Positions 1 through 8,680 of a stretch of DNA of 64,000 bases are shown piece by piece (the stretch's first letter is position 1; each line of letters opens with the position of its first letter). The DNA is taken from positions 1-64,000 of the forward strand of contig JAHEZD010000029.1 of assembly GCA_023251255.1 (NCBI GenBank). Direction: 5' to 3'. Below the pieces are notes generated by a model. It was given only the letters and a program-made list of their open reading frames with translations, ran no database searches and was not told the DNA's origin. The stretch comes from Chitinophagaceae bacterium. Lineage in GTDB: Bacteria > Bacteroidota > Bacteroidia > Chitinophagales > Chitinophagaceae. The translations under genes were made by a program, and so were the position numbers.

Positions 1-1038
1 CTGGCTTGCTTGACCCCCTACCTGAACACGGAAAATTGGTGGTGGATTGGTTATGTGGGATTGATTGTGCCCTACCTGTTACTCTTACTGGTGCTGTCGT
101 TGATATTTTGGATAGCCGTCAAACCCAAAATGGCCTGGGTTTCATTAATTACCTTACTGGTTGGATGGAAGCAGTTAACGGTACTGTTTGCCTTCCACTT
201 CAGCTCGGAACTGGTGAAGCAGAAGGAAGCTGCCATTTTGCGGATAGTGGACTGGAACGTGCAGAGTTTCAATGGGCTCACCAAGAACAAGGAAGCCAAG
301 AAGCTGGTGCGCAATGAAATTGCGGAGAGCATTGCCAAACTGGACCCCGATATCATTTGCCTGCAGGAATTCAATACGGCCACCAATGGCGGTGAACAGT
401 CAAACAACCTTTCCCTGTTCACCAAAACCTATCCCTATTATTTTTTCTCCAAGGATTACCAGCGCAATAAGGGGCAGTACCATTCGGGCTGCATCCTCTT
501 TTCCAAATACCCCATCATCCAATCCGATAGGATCAAGTACCCCGCTGCCGAAAGTTTGATCTATGCTGATGTGGTGAGGGGCAATGACACCATAAGGATC
601 TATACCACACACCTCCAATCGTTCAAGTTCAAGAAGGAGGATTATGATGGGCTGGACAATTTGGGCAGCACCAATGAAGCTTCCGTTTCGGCTTCCATGA
701 ATGCATTCAAGAAAATGAACCTCGCTTTTAAAAGGAGGGGCAAGCAGGCCAATATTGTGCGGACGGAAATGGACAGCAGCCCCTATCCCTCCGTCATCTG
801 CGGCGACTTCAACGATGTGCCCAACAGCTATACCTATTTCCATGTAAGGGGCGAAAGGCAGGATGCTTTCCTGAAACAGCGTTTCGGTATTGGCAGGACC
901 TATATCTGGATGGCCCCCACGCTGCGCATTGATTACATACTGCCAGACAAAAATTTTGAAGTGAAGCAATTTGATCTGGTGGATGAGGACCTGAGCGACC
1001 ACCTGATGCTGGTTTGCGATTTGAAGTTGAAGAAATAG
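1..1038 (+). CDS. Membrane-anchored endonuclease/exonuclease/phosphatase family protein, 5' partial
   Basis: The frame is open to the left edge of the window, so the true start is probably outside; a TTG at position 10 is only a possible start. The N-terminus has two or three hydrophobic membrane segments within the first 70 residues. An EEP-fold hydrolase domain follows: the first conserved block reads DWNVQSFN, the metal-binding Glu lies in ICLQEFN, CGDFNDVP is the conserved Asp/Asn block and SDHLMLVCDL carries the terminal catalytic His. The family includes sphingomyelinase-like and DNase I-like enzymes; the substrate cannot be told from sequence. The likely arrangement is a membrane anchor with the catalytic domain outside the cytoplasm. 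The next gene, cysS, starts 630 bp downstream, so no operon is evident. Confidence 0.85.
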   Translation: MACLTPYLNTENWWWIGYVGLIVPYLLLLLVLSLIFWIAVKPKMAWVSLITLLVGWKQLTVLFAFHFSSELVKQKEAAILRIVDWNVQSFNGLTKNKEAKKLVRNEIAESIAKLDPDIICLQEFNTATNGGEQSNNLSLFTKTYPYYFFSKDYQRNKGQYHSGCILFSKYPIIQSDRIKYPAAESLIYADVVRGNDTIRIYTTHLQSFKFKKEDYDGLDNLGSTNEASVSASMNAFKKMNLAFKRRGKQANIVRTEMDSSPYPSVICGDFNDVPNSYTYFHVRGERQDAFLKQRFGIGRTYIWMAPTLRIDYILPDKNFEVKQFDLVDEDLSDHLMLVCDLKLKK

Positions 1039-1292
1039 AAAAGACGGAACACGACGGGCACAAAGCATACACCAAGGACACTACGTTGTGTTCTTTGTGC
1101 ACCTTACTGTTCTTTGTGGCCCCTGGCATGGCCCCATAACGAAACACAGAAAGGTACAAAAAATGGATTGTACAATAAACTGGACAATCCGTGCATGGCC
1201 AGCTTATAACGCCAATATAGATTACTTACAAGAATCATGTACAGCAAGAGAGATTAGCCATTTGTTTAGAAGAATCCCCTCCTCGGGCAATT

Positions 1293-1375
1293 AAAAAAAC
1301 GAAGTTTTTCCCTTTGTGCCTTTGAGCCCTTTGTGGTAAAATCAAAAAGTCATTTGCTTGCAAATGGTTCCCATC
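1293..1375 (+). repeat. Two-hairpin dispersed repeat, copy 1
   Basis: The repeat holds a small hairpin AAAAACGAAGTTTTT, a spacer rich in CTTTGTG-like words, then a second hairpin CATTTG-CTTG-CAAATG. Nearly the same sequence recurs at 3323-3404, and diverged copies lie at 8681-8866. The rest of the 1039-1668 gap holds a degenerate CTTTGTG-rich stretch (about 1050-1120) and an imperfect inverted repeat near 1395-1420, but no convincing gene. Confidence 0.7.
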
Positions 1376-1668
1376 AATTAGGATAACTGTTCCCGACTTA
1401 CTGCCCCGGCAGGTAAGTTCCCTATCAAAAAAGAAAATGGCCAAGCCAGCCAAGCCTGCTGTATGCAGCCATTACTCAATCTTACAGTCTTTCTCTCCAA
1501 AAAAATCCTCCCCTCAAATTCACCCACATCCTTATCTTCGTGACAATGAAACGCTTTCTTCAATATTGTTGCTGCTGCTGTTAATACAGCCATCCCCCAT
1601 TTGCGGTATCTTGCCGCTACTTTTCCCTTTCAAAAAACAATCAACCAAGGAACATTTAATCAATCGTC

Positions 1669-3168
1669 ATGTCGCTTAAAGTATATAATTCCCTATCAAG
1701 GAAAAAAGAAACATTCACCCCCATCACACCCGGCCATGTGGGCATGTACGTGTGCGGGCCCACCGTAAGTGGCGAGAGCCATTTAGGCCATGCAAGGCCC
1801 TATATTACGTTTGACGTGGTATTCCGCTACCTCAATTACCTCGGCTATAAAGTGCGCTATGTAAGGAACATTACCGATGCCGGGCATTTTGAGGAAGAAG
1901 GCCGCGAAGCAGAAGACAAAATCAGCAAGAAAGCCGTGCTGGAGAAACTGGAACCCATGGAACTGGTGCAGAAATACACCAATCTCTTCCATTGGGCCAT
2001 GAAGGAGTTCAACACCATTGAACCAAGTATTGAACCCACTGCTACGGGGCATATTGTGGAGCAGATCAACATGATCGAACAGATTATTGCCGATGGCTAT
2101 GCCTATACCATCAATGGTTCGGTCTATTTTGACGTGAACAAGTACAACGAGCATTTCAGCAAGCAGGGCCAGCCCTATGGCATATTGAGCGGCCGGAACC
2201 TGGAAGACCAATTGGACACTACCCGGGAACTGGACGGTCAGGACGAGAAACGCAACAAAGCAGATTTTGCCCTCTGGAAAAATGCACCGCCCGAACATAT
2301 CATGCGCTGGAAAAGTCCCTGGGGCGAAGGTTTCCCCGGATGGCATATAGAATGCTCCGCCATGGCCACCAAGTACCTGGGAACCGAGTTTGACATACAC
2401 GGCGGCGGCATGGACCTGCAGTTCCCGCACCACGAGTGCGAAATAGCCCAGAGCACCGTGTGCAACCACCAGGCACCCGTGCGTTACTGGCTGCACAACA
2501 ATATGATTACCATCAATGGCAGGAAGATGGGCAAGAGCTACAACAATGTGGTGAAGCTAAGTGAACTGTTCACTGGCAACCATCCCATACTGGAGCAGGC
2601 CTACCACCCCATGACCATCCGCTTCTTCATACTGCAATCGCACTACCGCAGTACCCTGGATTTTGGCAACGATGCACTGCAGGCCAGTGAAAAAGCCTTC
2701 AAGCGTTTATGGGAAGCCTATGAAGTTTTACAGAAACTGGAAACAGGTAGTTGGCAGGCAACGGATACGGAACTGGATGATAAGGTAAATAGGTACCTGG
2801 ATGAACTGGACGGGTTTATGGACGATGATTTCAGCACCGCAAAAGTGCTGGCCAATTTGTTTGAACTGGTTCCCGTAATCAATGGCATCAAGCACAAGCA
2901 ATTGGCTGCCGATGCCATTAGTGGTGAAACATTGTCGCTGATGCAGGCCAAGCTCAAAACTTATATAGAGGATATCCTCGGCCTCAAGGCCGAAAGCAGC
3001 AGCAGCCAGCAGTTGGAAGGCATCCTGCAACTGCTCGTCAACATACGCAAGGAAGCGAAAGCCAAAAAGGATTTTATGACCAGCGACAGGATCAGGAAGG
3101 AACTGGAAGCCCTGGGCGTGCAGTTGAAAGATGAAAAAGATGGAAGCGTAAGCTGGACTATTGGCTAA
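1669..3168 (+). CDS. cysS: Cysteinyl-tRNA synthetase
   Basis: Class I aminoacyl-tRNA synthetase that attaches cysteine to tRNA-Cys in the cytoplasm. Its 499 residues match the usual bacterial length. The signature CGPTV lies at residues 29-33, the HIGH-type motif HLGH at 38-41 and the KMSKS-type motif KMGKS at 286-290. The cysteine-sensing zinc site is visible as C29, C229 (WHIECS) and the histidines in FPHHECE near 254. The C-terminal anticodon-binding helices are present through a short [11 protein letters not shown] end. The ATG at 1669 is the only start that keeps the N-terminal MSLKVYNSL block. A nested palindrome 23 bp after the stop may end the transcript. Confidence 0.98.
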   Translation: MSLKVYNSLSRKKETFTPITPGHVGMYVCGPTVSGESHLGHARPYITFDVVFRYLNYLGYKVRYVRNITDAGHFEEEGREAEDKISKKAVLEKLEPMELVQKYTNLFHWAMKEFNTIEPSIEPTATGHIVEQINMIEQIIADGYAYTINGSVYFDVNKYNEHFSKQGQPYGILSGRNLEDQLDTTRELDGQDEKRNKADFALWKNAPPEHIMRWKSPWGEGFPGWHIECSAMATKYLGTEFDIHGGGMDLQFPHHECEIAQSTVCNHQAPVRYWLHNNMITINGRKMGKSYNNVVKLSELFTGNHPILEQAYHPMTIRFFILQSHYRSTLDFGNDALQASEKAFKRLWEAYEVLQKLETGSWQATDTELDDKVNRYLDELDGFMDDDFSTAKVLANLFELVPVINGIKHKQLAADAISGETLSLMQAKLKTYIEDILGLKAESSSSQQLEGILQLLVNIRKEAKAKKDFMTSDRIRKELEALGVQLKDEKDGSVSWTIG

Positions 3169-3190
3169 TGCATTGAAAATGAATAAATAA

Positions 3191-3244
3191 ATGTTACCAT
3201 TTTTTTTGTTACGTTTTATTTTGTAACATTTTTTTTGGTAACAT
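3191..3244. repeat. Nested double palindrome, copy A (possible terminator of cysS)
   Basis: Outer arms ATGTTACC (3191-3198) and GGTAACAT (3237-3244) enclose T-rich spacers and inner arms TGTTAC (3207-3212) and GTAACA (3223-3228). The same architecture recurs at 18861-18912, 31096-31153 and 47043-47107. The position just after cysS and the T runs suggest a role in transcription termination, which is inference. Confidence 0.75.
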
Positions 3245-3322
3245 TTTTTGCGAAGCCTTTTCGGTGCCCCAAGAAAAAGACATAGTATTTTAGGTCAAGA
3301 GGAAGCATGCTGATAGGCAGGT

Positions 3323-3404
3323 TAAAAAACGAAGTTTTTCCTTTGTGGCATTGAGGCCTTAGTGGTAGCATAAAAAATCATTTGCTTGCAAATGGTTCCC
3401 ATAA
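3323..3404 (+). repeat. Two-hairpin dispersed repeat, copy 2
   Basis: Very similar to 1293-1375: hairpin AAAAACGAAGTTTTT, a CTTTGTGG-rich spacer, then hairpin CATTTG-CTTG-CAAATG followed by GTTCCCATAA. It ends about 57 bp upstream of the exported protein that starts at 3461. Confidence 0.7.
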
Positions 3405-3460
3405 ACCAAGGCTGGGGCGTCAACGGCAGTTTGTCAAGGGCTTTCATTAAAAAGAATTGC

Positions 3461-4480
3461 ATGCAACGCTACCTGTTCATTTGTTTACTGTTTCTAGCCT
3501 CCTCCAAAAGTTTTGGCCAGCTTGATGATGCCACCATCAACAAACTGGCAGTAGGTATTAGTGAAAATTTCAAGAAGGACTCATCCAGCAATGATGGTTT
3601 CTCCCCCATTAAAATGCTGTATGCCAATTATCATTTTTTCAGGGCAGGCAATAACCCCGGTTACCTCACCATCAGGAAATTACTATTGTCCAAAGCCTTT
3701 CCTAATAACCAGGCAATCTTTAAATGGCTTGCGCCCAAGGTAAACAAGGTTTTCATGCAGCAGTACAGTGAGACCCGGAACCCCTTACTGATCCAGTACA
3801 GAACGCTGTACCAGCAACTGTCCAAAGGTTTCTGCCCCTGCATTTCCATAGCCGCAAAATCAAAGGATGTTTCGGCCGATAATGATTTCAACACCTGCCT
3901 CCAGCAATACATCACCGATACCTCCTTAATGAGGCAACATGTACAGACCTATCTATCGCTAGGCGAAAAGGACCAAGTGGCCTATTTGCTGGGTGGTATG
4001 CTGTATGCACAGGTGAACTGTGAAACGGTTTTCAATAAAAGTATGGCACTCGTGAGAACCGATTTGTCAAAAATGGTGGACGAAAGTATAGAAAACTATA
4101 AGCGGGGCCTGCTTGAAAATACGGTCACTTACATGCTGAAGAGCCATTTGGATTCACTGAAGGAAATCTTCCCCACGTTTGCTGCCTCCAAAACCATCCT
4201 GCAGCAAATAGGTGAACTGTACAAGGACAACCATAACATACACTACAACTTGGATGTAGTATTTGAAACAAGCGGGTTTCAGCGCATAAGTTCCTATATG
4301 ATAATCATTACGCCCAACAAACAGGTAAAGCTATTGGGACAGGCCGTATATGAAATCATGCTGGACAAACCACTATACTACCTGCGCAACCTCAAGTTCT
4401 ATCCAAGGGACAAAATGCAGGGTATTGAGAAACTGGAAGCGGATATAAGGAAGTCCATACCGGATGAATATTTCAATTAG
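3461..4480 (+). CDS. Exported protein of unknown function
   Basis: I do not recognise this family. The ATG at 3461 is chosen because it begins a clean signal peptide (MQRYLFICLLFLASSKSFG followed by Q), whereas the longer frame starting at 3386 would run through an intergenic repeat. The mature protein of about 320 residues is mostly alpha-helical in appearance. It has a Cys pair in FCPCIS and a further Cys in NTCLQQ, which could form disulfides in the periplasm. The next gene is on the other strand, so it is probably a single-gene transcript. It is an exported hypothetical protein with no assigned role. Confidence 0.7.
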   Translation: MQRYLFICLLFLASSKSFGQLDDATINKLAVGISENFKKDSSSNDGFSPIKMLYANYHFFRAGNNPGYLTIRKLLLSKAFPNNQAIFKWLAPKVNKVFMQQYSETRNPLLIQYRTLYQQLSKGFCPCISIAAKSKDVSADNDFNTCLQQYITDTSLMRQHVQTYLSLGEKDQVAYLLGGMLYAQVNCETVFNKSMALVRTDLSKMVDESIENYKRGLLENTVTYMLKSHLDSLKEIFPTFAASKTILQQIGELYKDNHNIHYNLDVVFETSGFQRISSYMIIITPNKQVKLLGQAVYEIMLDKPLYYLRNLKFYPRDKMQGIEKLEADIRKSIPDEYFN

Positions 4481-4656
4481 TACACCAGTTCAATGGTTAA
4501 GGCATACTGGGTAACAAATGATGGCTTCACCATCTTCTTTTGCCGGGGACTTGCCTACCGGGCAAGCAGGGGCAATAAGTCGGGAAGCCTGAAATTACCG
4601 TCTTCCTCACTTCCGGTAAACCATCTGTTATTGGCAAATAGCGGTAGCGCCTTTAC

Positions 4657-5406
4657 TTAGTTTCTTTTCATACCGCTGTACATACCATTTCTAGTAAAGT
4701 TGGCATCCTTGTCCATCACAAAACAAACGGCAGTACTTTTGCTATTCACCTGCAAGTGGATATTTTCATCATCTGTTATGAGGCTGTCTCCCGTTTTCAA
4801 CAATGTCCCAGAAAAGTTTATTTCACCATCAAATACATACACAAAATAAACAGTGTGCTGGAAATAAGGTTGGGGCAAGTCAACAGTGGTACCTTCCATA
4901 TCCATATCATACACCAGAACATTGCTTTTTATTTCAAGTGGTGCATTGCTTCTTTTTAAGCCAGCCACCAATCGCCAATGATTGAGAACCAATTCGCCAG
5001 CATTGGCAAACTGTACCTGCGGAGGGTTGTCCTCATTTTCGGGGCGTATAAAAATTTGCAGCAGCCGTACATCTTCTTTGTATCGATCAGATGGAATACT
5101 TTCTTCGTGGTAAATACCGCTTCCCGCATTCATCATCATGATGTTTTGCGGGGTTACGGCAACTTCTTTACCTGTGCTGTCCCTGTGCAGCATGGTTCCG
5201 CTACGCATCAAAGTCAGTATCTCGTCATTCTTGTGGGGGTGCATTCCTATAAAAGCTCCGGGCTTTAGATGGGCATCATCAAACCTGCCCAAAGTATAGA
5301 AGCCCGAATCGTGGTTCCCTGCATTTATGCCAGGAATGGTGATTTCGATATTGAAATTCCCGTGGCCAGCTTTCTGCCTGTCCGACGCTTTATTAATAAT
5401 CAGCAT
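4657..5406 (-). CDS. Pirin family protein (bicupin)
   Basis: Pirins are iron-binding bicupin proteins; some act as quercetin 2,3-dioxygenases, others as redox-dependent regulators. The metal-binding motif HPHKNDEI followed by a second His in MLHRDS is present in the N-terminal cupin, and a second cupin-like domain occupies the C-terminal half, giving 249 residues. The start at 5406 (MLIINKASDRQ) fits the family; the longer frame would run back into the upstream gene. It lies 58 bp after an isochorismatase-like hydrolase and both diverge from an HxlR regulator, so the pair is probably one regulated unit. A strong hairpin separates the two genes. The substrate is unknown. Confidence 0.88.
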   Translation of the reverse strand: MLIINKASDRQKAGHGNFNIEITIPGINAGNHDSGFYTLGRFDDAHLKPGAFIGMHPHKNDEILTLMRSGTMLHRDSTGKEVAVTPQNIMMMNAGSGIYHEESIPSDRYKEDVRLLQIFIRPENEDNPPQVQFANAGELVLNHWRLVAGLKRSNAPLEIKSNVLVYDMDMEGTTVDLPQPYFQHTVYFVYVFDGEINFSGTLLKTGDSLITDDENIHLQVNSKSTAVCFVMDKDANFTRNGMYSGMKRN

Positions 5407-5426
5407 AATAGTAGATTTTTTTGAAA

Positions 5427-5459
5427 ATGCTTCAAGCCTTTTGCATAGGCTTGAAGCAT
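5427..5459 (-). terminator. Strong intercistronic hairpin between the isochorismatase-like gene and the pirin gene
   Basis: A perfect 12-bp stem, ATGCTTCAAGCC with GGCTTGAAGCAT, around a 9-nt loop lies between the two genes. On the transcribed strand only four U residues follow, so it may be a weak terminator, attenuator or RNA-processing site rather than a full stop. Confidence 0.55.
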
Positions 5460-5464
5460 CCAGT

Positions 5465-6058
5465 TTACGCCATTGATGGCAAAACATCCGTAAATAAAAT
5501 ACCCAATAATTCACCGCCTTCAGGTCTTGACCAATCCTGTGCAATTTCCGCCATTAAAGTATTGGTAGCTGTTAATACCACCCCTGCGTTTGCCATTCTT
5601 TGTTGGCTCAGGTCTTCACTCAAATTAAATGGCGAACCCGATGCGTCCATCACTGCCTGTACATGAAAGCCTTCCTCCACCGCACTTATGGCGGGGAAAA
5701 CCAAGCAAACATCTGTGGTAACACCTGCCATGATCAGGTTCTTCTTACCTGTAGCAAGTACGGCATCCCGGAAGGCTTTGTGTTCCCAACAGTTAACGAT
5801 ACCTTCCCTTTTGATCCTTTTTTCAAAAGCATCCGGCAAAACGCCCGCTAATTCGGGCATCAAAGGACCTTGTGCTGCATATTCCTGGCTACTGGTAAGT
5901 ACAACGGGAATATTCAGGACCTTGGCCATTTTTGCCAGAGCCAATGTTTTCTTCTGGACTTCTTCCAAAGGAATGTTCTTGATCAATTTCATCGTACCAA
6001 CCTGGTGGTCGATGAGTAATAATGCCGTGTTTTCGGCCGTAAATTTTGTGTTGTTCAT
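5465..6058 (-). CDS. Isochorismatase-like cysteine hydrolase
   Basis: Isochorismatase-superfamily hydrolase of the YcaC/nicotinamidase-like type. The catalytic triad is visible: Asp in LLIDHQVG, Lys in KRIKREG and the nucleophile Cys in GVTTDVCL. Its 197 residues are typical. The start at 6058 (MNNTKFTAEN) is preferred over the in-frame Met nine codons earlier because a consensus promoter lies just upstream. It is the first gene of a two-gene unit with the pirin and is divergent from the HxlR regulator, a common arrangement for stress- or aldehyde-responsive redox genes. The substrate cannot be assigned. Confidence 0.88.
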   Translation of the reverse strand: MNNTKFTAENTALLLIDHQVGTMKLIKNIPLEEVQKKTLALAKMAKVLNIPVVLTSSQEYAAQGPLMPELAGVLPDAFEKRIKREGIVNCWEHKAFRDAVLATGKKNLIMAGVTTDVCLVFPAISAVEEGFHVQAVMDASGSPFNLSEDLSQQRMANAGVVLTATNTLMAEIAQDWSRPEGGELLGILFTDVLPSMA

Positions 6059-6082
6059 TTTTATTGTTTTTAATTGATAGTG

Positions 6083-6113
6083 CAAAACTAGAATAGTTAC
6101 TATACTTTTGCAA
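6083..6113 (-). promoter_or_regulatory. Bacteroidota-type promoter of the isochorismatase-pirin unit
   Basis: On the minus strand TTG (6113-6111) is followed by 20 nt and TAGTTTTG (6090-6083), a full match to the TTG-N19-21-TAnnTTTG consensus of the Bacteroidota primary sigma factor. The predicted transcription start lies a few bases downstream, about 18 nt before the ATG at 6058. Confidence 0.6.
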
Positions 6114-6145
6114 TAAGTGTATAAAAGGTATATTGATATCCTTTT
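6101..6145. promoter_or_regulatory. Candidate HxlR operator (three AAAAG(G)-TATA half-sites)
   Basis: Three related half-sites occur in alternating orientation: CAAAAGTATA on the minus strand at 6101-6110, AAAAGGTATA on the plus strand at 6123-6132 and AAAAGGATAT on the minus strand at 6136-6145. The first overlaps the -33 side of the divergent promoter. Binding by the adjacent HxlR protein is inference. Confidence 0.4.
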
Positions 6146-6168
6146 GTATAGTCTAAATAAAAGGAAGC

Positions 6169-6513
6169 ATGAAAAAGGATAAAATTGAAATTCAACCCGT
6201 CATGGATGCGTTGGAAGTAATTGGTGGAAAATGGAAATTCCCGATCCTGTACAGCTTGTGCAGCGGCAAGAAGCGGTTTAAGGACCTACTGGGAGACATT
6301 GGAAAAATAACGCCCAAGATGTTGAGCCTGGAATTGAAGGACCTGGAGCTGAACAATTTGGTTACGCGGACAGCCATAGCCACCGTGCCCGTAACCGTGG
6401 AATATGAAATGACCGAATATGGGTTAACCCTTGAACCAGTGCTTCGTCACGTTCAGGATTGGGGCAGGAAGCATCGGGAAAAGATCATAAAGGAAAATAC
6501 GGTTTCAAAGTAA
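6169..6513 (+). CDS. HxlR family winged-helix transcriptional regulator
   Basis: A small MarR-related winged-helix DNA-binding protein of the HxlR type, 114 residues. The family signature VIGGKWKFPILYSL is at residues 17-30, followed by the RFKDLLGDIGKITPKMLSLELKDLE recognition-helix region and the beta-wing with VEYEMTEYGLTL. There is no N-terminal Cys cluster of the kind used by redox-sensing members, so its signal is unclear. It is divergent from the isochorismatase-pirin unit across a 110-bp gap with symmetrical half-sites, and probably controls both transcripts. Part of a dispersed repeat begins 5 bp after the stop. Confidence 0.92.
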   Translation: MKKDKIEIQPVMDALEVIGGKWKFPILYSLCSGKKRFKDLLGDIGKITPKMLSLELKDLELNNLVTRTAIATVPVTVEYEMTEYGLTLEPVLRHVQDWGRKHREKIIKENTVSK

Positions 6514-6517
6514 TTAC

Positions 6518-6560
6518 TAACTGATGTTACGCAAAGATTGTGGGATGATGTCAGCCTGAG
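6518..6560 (+). repeat. MITE-like element, left-end fragment
   Basis: It holds the terminal sequence CTAACTGATGTTACGCAAAG and the GATGTCAGCCTGAG motif of the full elements at 13226, 14988 and 33314, then diverges. No right end is seen nearby, so this is a solo or truncated end. Confidence 0.65.
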
Positions 6561-6611
6561 TAATAAATGAAGTCGGTGGAAGATTTCGTTTGAGGATACT
6601 GTTTGCTACTG

Positions 6612-7166
6612 TTAAAGGCTCGTCGTTCCGTCACCCCATTCAACATCCAATAGGGAATAGATAAACAGATCCAGGAATTGACCGTTCACCAGTTCCGCCC
6701 CCCTTAAAATCCCTTCTTTCTTAAAATGCAATCTTTCTGGAACCGCTTGACTTTTCAAATTCCCCGTTGCTGCTTTTAGCTCGATCCTATGCAAGCCCAA
6801 CTCCTTGAAGCCGTAGCTAATTAACGCTCTGCATGATTGGGTGATGATTCCCTTGCCTTCTGCATCTCTGGTGAGCCAATATCCAATGGACCCGCTCTTA
6901 TTTTGACCGTTCAAATGATGCAGCCCGATCCTACCAACCGGGGTTTCCCCTAGCATGATCACAAAACTTACCTCTTTGTCCTGTTGGTACAGCAACTCGC
7001 AATTTTCTATGTAATTACGGAAATCATCCACTGACTGCATATTGCCCACCCACGGTAAAAATTCCGACAAATGTTCCCGATTGGCATCCACTGCTAGGTA
7101 CAGGCCTTCGGCATGTTTTGCTGCGGTTAGTTCAAGGCGCAGGCCTTCATCTATATTTATTATCAT
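6612..7166 (-). CDS. GNAT acetyltransferase, RimL/YdaF-like
   Basis: A GCN5-related N-acetyltransferase of 184 residues, of the kind annotated as ribosomal-protein-serine acetyltransferase. It begins MIINIDEGLRLEL and carries FLPWVGNMQSVDDF, the acceptor-side region typical of YdaF/RimL. The acetyl-CoA loop appears as YWLTRDAEGKGIITQS, followed by LHRIELKAATGN. The ATG at 7166 fits the family start; the longer frame adds a 21-residue hydrophobic stretch not found in such enzymes. It is a single gene. The acceptor could be a ribosomal protein, small molecule or antibiotic; sequence alone does not decide. Confidence 0.85.
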   Translation of the reverse strand: MIINIDEGLRLELTAAKHAEGLYLAVDANREHLSEFLPWVGNMQSVDDFRNYIENCELLYQQDKEVSFVIMLGETPVGRIGLHHLNGQNKSGSIGYWLTRDAEGKGIITQSCRALISYGFKELGLHRIELKAATGNLKSQAVPERLHFKKEGILRGAELVNGQFLDLFIYSLLDVEWGDGTTSL

Positions 7167-7338
7167 GATGGTTTTTATTGACGAATATAGGCCAGCCAAA
7201 ACAATGATTGCTGACACAAGGATTGGCACTATAGCTAGTTTAACTGCAGCTACCTAGGCAAGTGAAATTTATCCTGATGAAAAATTGTTTTATTGGAAAG
7301 ATTCTGGATATCACAAAGAGCTGGGATACTATTGGCTG

Positions 7339-7845
7339 TTAATTAATTTTAGCGTACCGTAAAAGCGCCGTTGCCTTTTCCCAAATTTTATTTTCGTCTA
7401 AATTCATTGGATAGCAGTTCCCAAAAGCTGGTTCCTTTTGTATTTCCATAGCAATAAGTGCCGCTTCATAAAAAAACAAGGAGGTCTTGATATCAATTGA
7501 TCCGCAAGCGTCCATTCTTGTCGCATTAAAACCATGTCTAAAAACATGAACCAATTTTTCATCCCTAAAATAATATTCTTCTGTAAACTGAGCTCCGTTA
7601 AATAAGGATACTGTAGGTATCAAAACTATTTTTTGAACTGCTCCGTTCTTTTTATAAACTACTGTATCACCTTGTGTTTTCTTGTTGCTTTTTGCAATCT
7701 GCATTCGAATCAAGGTAGTATCTGTGTTAATTGAATCAACATATGCTTTGATTTTAGCAGTTTCTGTACTTATGTTATATGAATGATTATTTTGCCCAAA
7801 AGCAAATTGGCTGAATACCAAAAAGAGTGTAAATAATTTTGTCAT
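7339..7845 (-). CDS. Small exported protein of unknown function
   Basis: I do not recognise the family. The first 18 residues (MTKLFTLFLVFSQFAFGQ) form a signal peptide. The mature part of about 150 residues contains a beta-rich stretch with FNGAQFTEEYYFRDEKLVHVFRH and two Cys residues (DACGS and FGNCYP) that might pair. The overall look is that of a small periplasmic or surface protein common in Bacteroidota. The base composition is more AT-rich than neighbouring genes, which may indicate recent acquisition, though the evidence is weak. It has no operon partner. Confidence 0.65.
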   Translation of the reverse strand: MTKLFTLFLVFSQFAFGQNNHSYNISTETAKIKAYVDSINTDTTLIRMQIAKSNKKTQGDTVVYKKNGAVQKIVLIPTVSLFNGAQFTEEYYFRDEKLVHVFRHGFNATRMDACGSIDIKTSLFFYEAALIAMEIQKEPAFGNCYPMNLDENKIWEKATALLRYAKIN

Positions 7846-8030
7846 AATTAACGTGATGCGTAAAGCAAATGGTTTACATAAAAAACCGTTGCCGTTTTAA
7901 AAATGCCCACCTAAAGTCTTCATCCACCGCTGGCGGGGCCTGAAGCCGCCGCCAGGGTTTACATATCGTTGCCATAATCTTTCTCATTGGTCAACATTCA
8001 ACCTCCAAATCAGACATCTTCCCCTCCTCC

Positions 8031-8238
8031 GCCAATCAACATCCAACCTCCAACAGTTTCTTCCTCGCCTCCTCCTCCCATCACCAATTACCTCCCGATA
8101 AAACATCGGGATAACCAATAAACTAATTAACCTCCTTTCTCCGCCAATCAACATCCAACCTCCAACATTTCCCCCTCCACCCATCACCAATTAACCTCCC
8201 GATAAAACATCGGGATAACCAATAAACTAATTAACCTC
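8031..8238. repeat. Direct repeat of about 102-111 bp in a gene-free, pyrimidine-rich region
   Basis: GCCAATCAACATCCAACCTCCAAC occurs in two copies near 8031 and 8142. The block running from CCATCACCAATTA through CCCGATAAAACATCGGG to CTAATTAACCTCC occurs near 8078 and 8180. The CCCGATaaaacATCGGG part is itself a hairpin. The whole gap 7846-8239 has no gene. Confidence 0.7.
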
Positions 8239-8239
8239 C

Positions 8240-8584
8240 CTACCTCCCCACCCTTCCATCTCCCGCCTTGATCAGCTCACAGGCCTTCCCTACTTTGGCT
8301 TCAAAGTCTTCCAGGTCCTCGCTAATGAAAATCCAACTGTCCCTGGTGCCATCCAAATCAAATTCCATTCTGGAAGCATGTATTTCGGCACGTAGCTCTT
8401 CGTAAAACTCGGGCACCGTGGCCACAAATACCCCATTGAACTCAGGGGCTGTTTCGCTATCGCGCAGCAGCAGCAAGAGTTTCTTGCCACTGTACAGGGC
8501 ATAGCCGCCCAGCATCTTGCGTTTGGTGGTTTTAACGGGGTACAATAGGCGCAACACAAAATCGTGCGGAATAAGGTAGTTCAT
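8240..8584 (-). CDS. Small conserved protein, possibly TfoX N-terminal-like
   Basis: A 114-residue soluble protein. The stretch KRKMLGGYALYSGKKLLLLL resembles the TfoX N-terminal fold, where a GGYGIY-type turn is followed by a strand, but the rest (EFNGVFVATVPEFYEELRAEI) is not clearly diagnostic. The assignment is therefore tentative; it could also be an uncharacterised DUF. The ATG at 8584 is followed directly by MNYLIPHDFVLRLLYP. No operon partner is present, and both flanks are filled with repeats. Confidence 0.55.
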   Translation of the reverse strand: MNYLIPHDFVLRLLYPVKTTKRKMLGGYALYSGKKLLLLLRDSETAPEFNGVFVATVPEFYEELRAEIHASRMEFDLDGTRDSWIFISEDLEDFEAKVGKACELIKAGDGRVGR

Positions 8585-8680
8585 GTAGGAGCTTTAGTGT
8601 GTACTCTTTGAAAGCGGAAGATACTAAACCGTTTTACGAAGCAGTGCAAAGAATGGCTTTGGCTGACCAATCAACATCAT

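Noticed and set aside
1437-1679. 80-codon frame before cysS
   Set aside because: Overlaps the cysS start and intergenic repeat DNA, with no recognisable motif.
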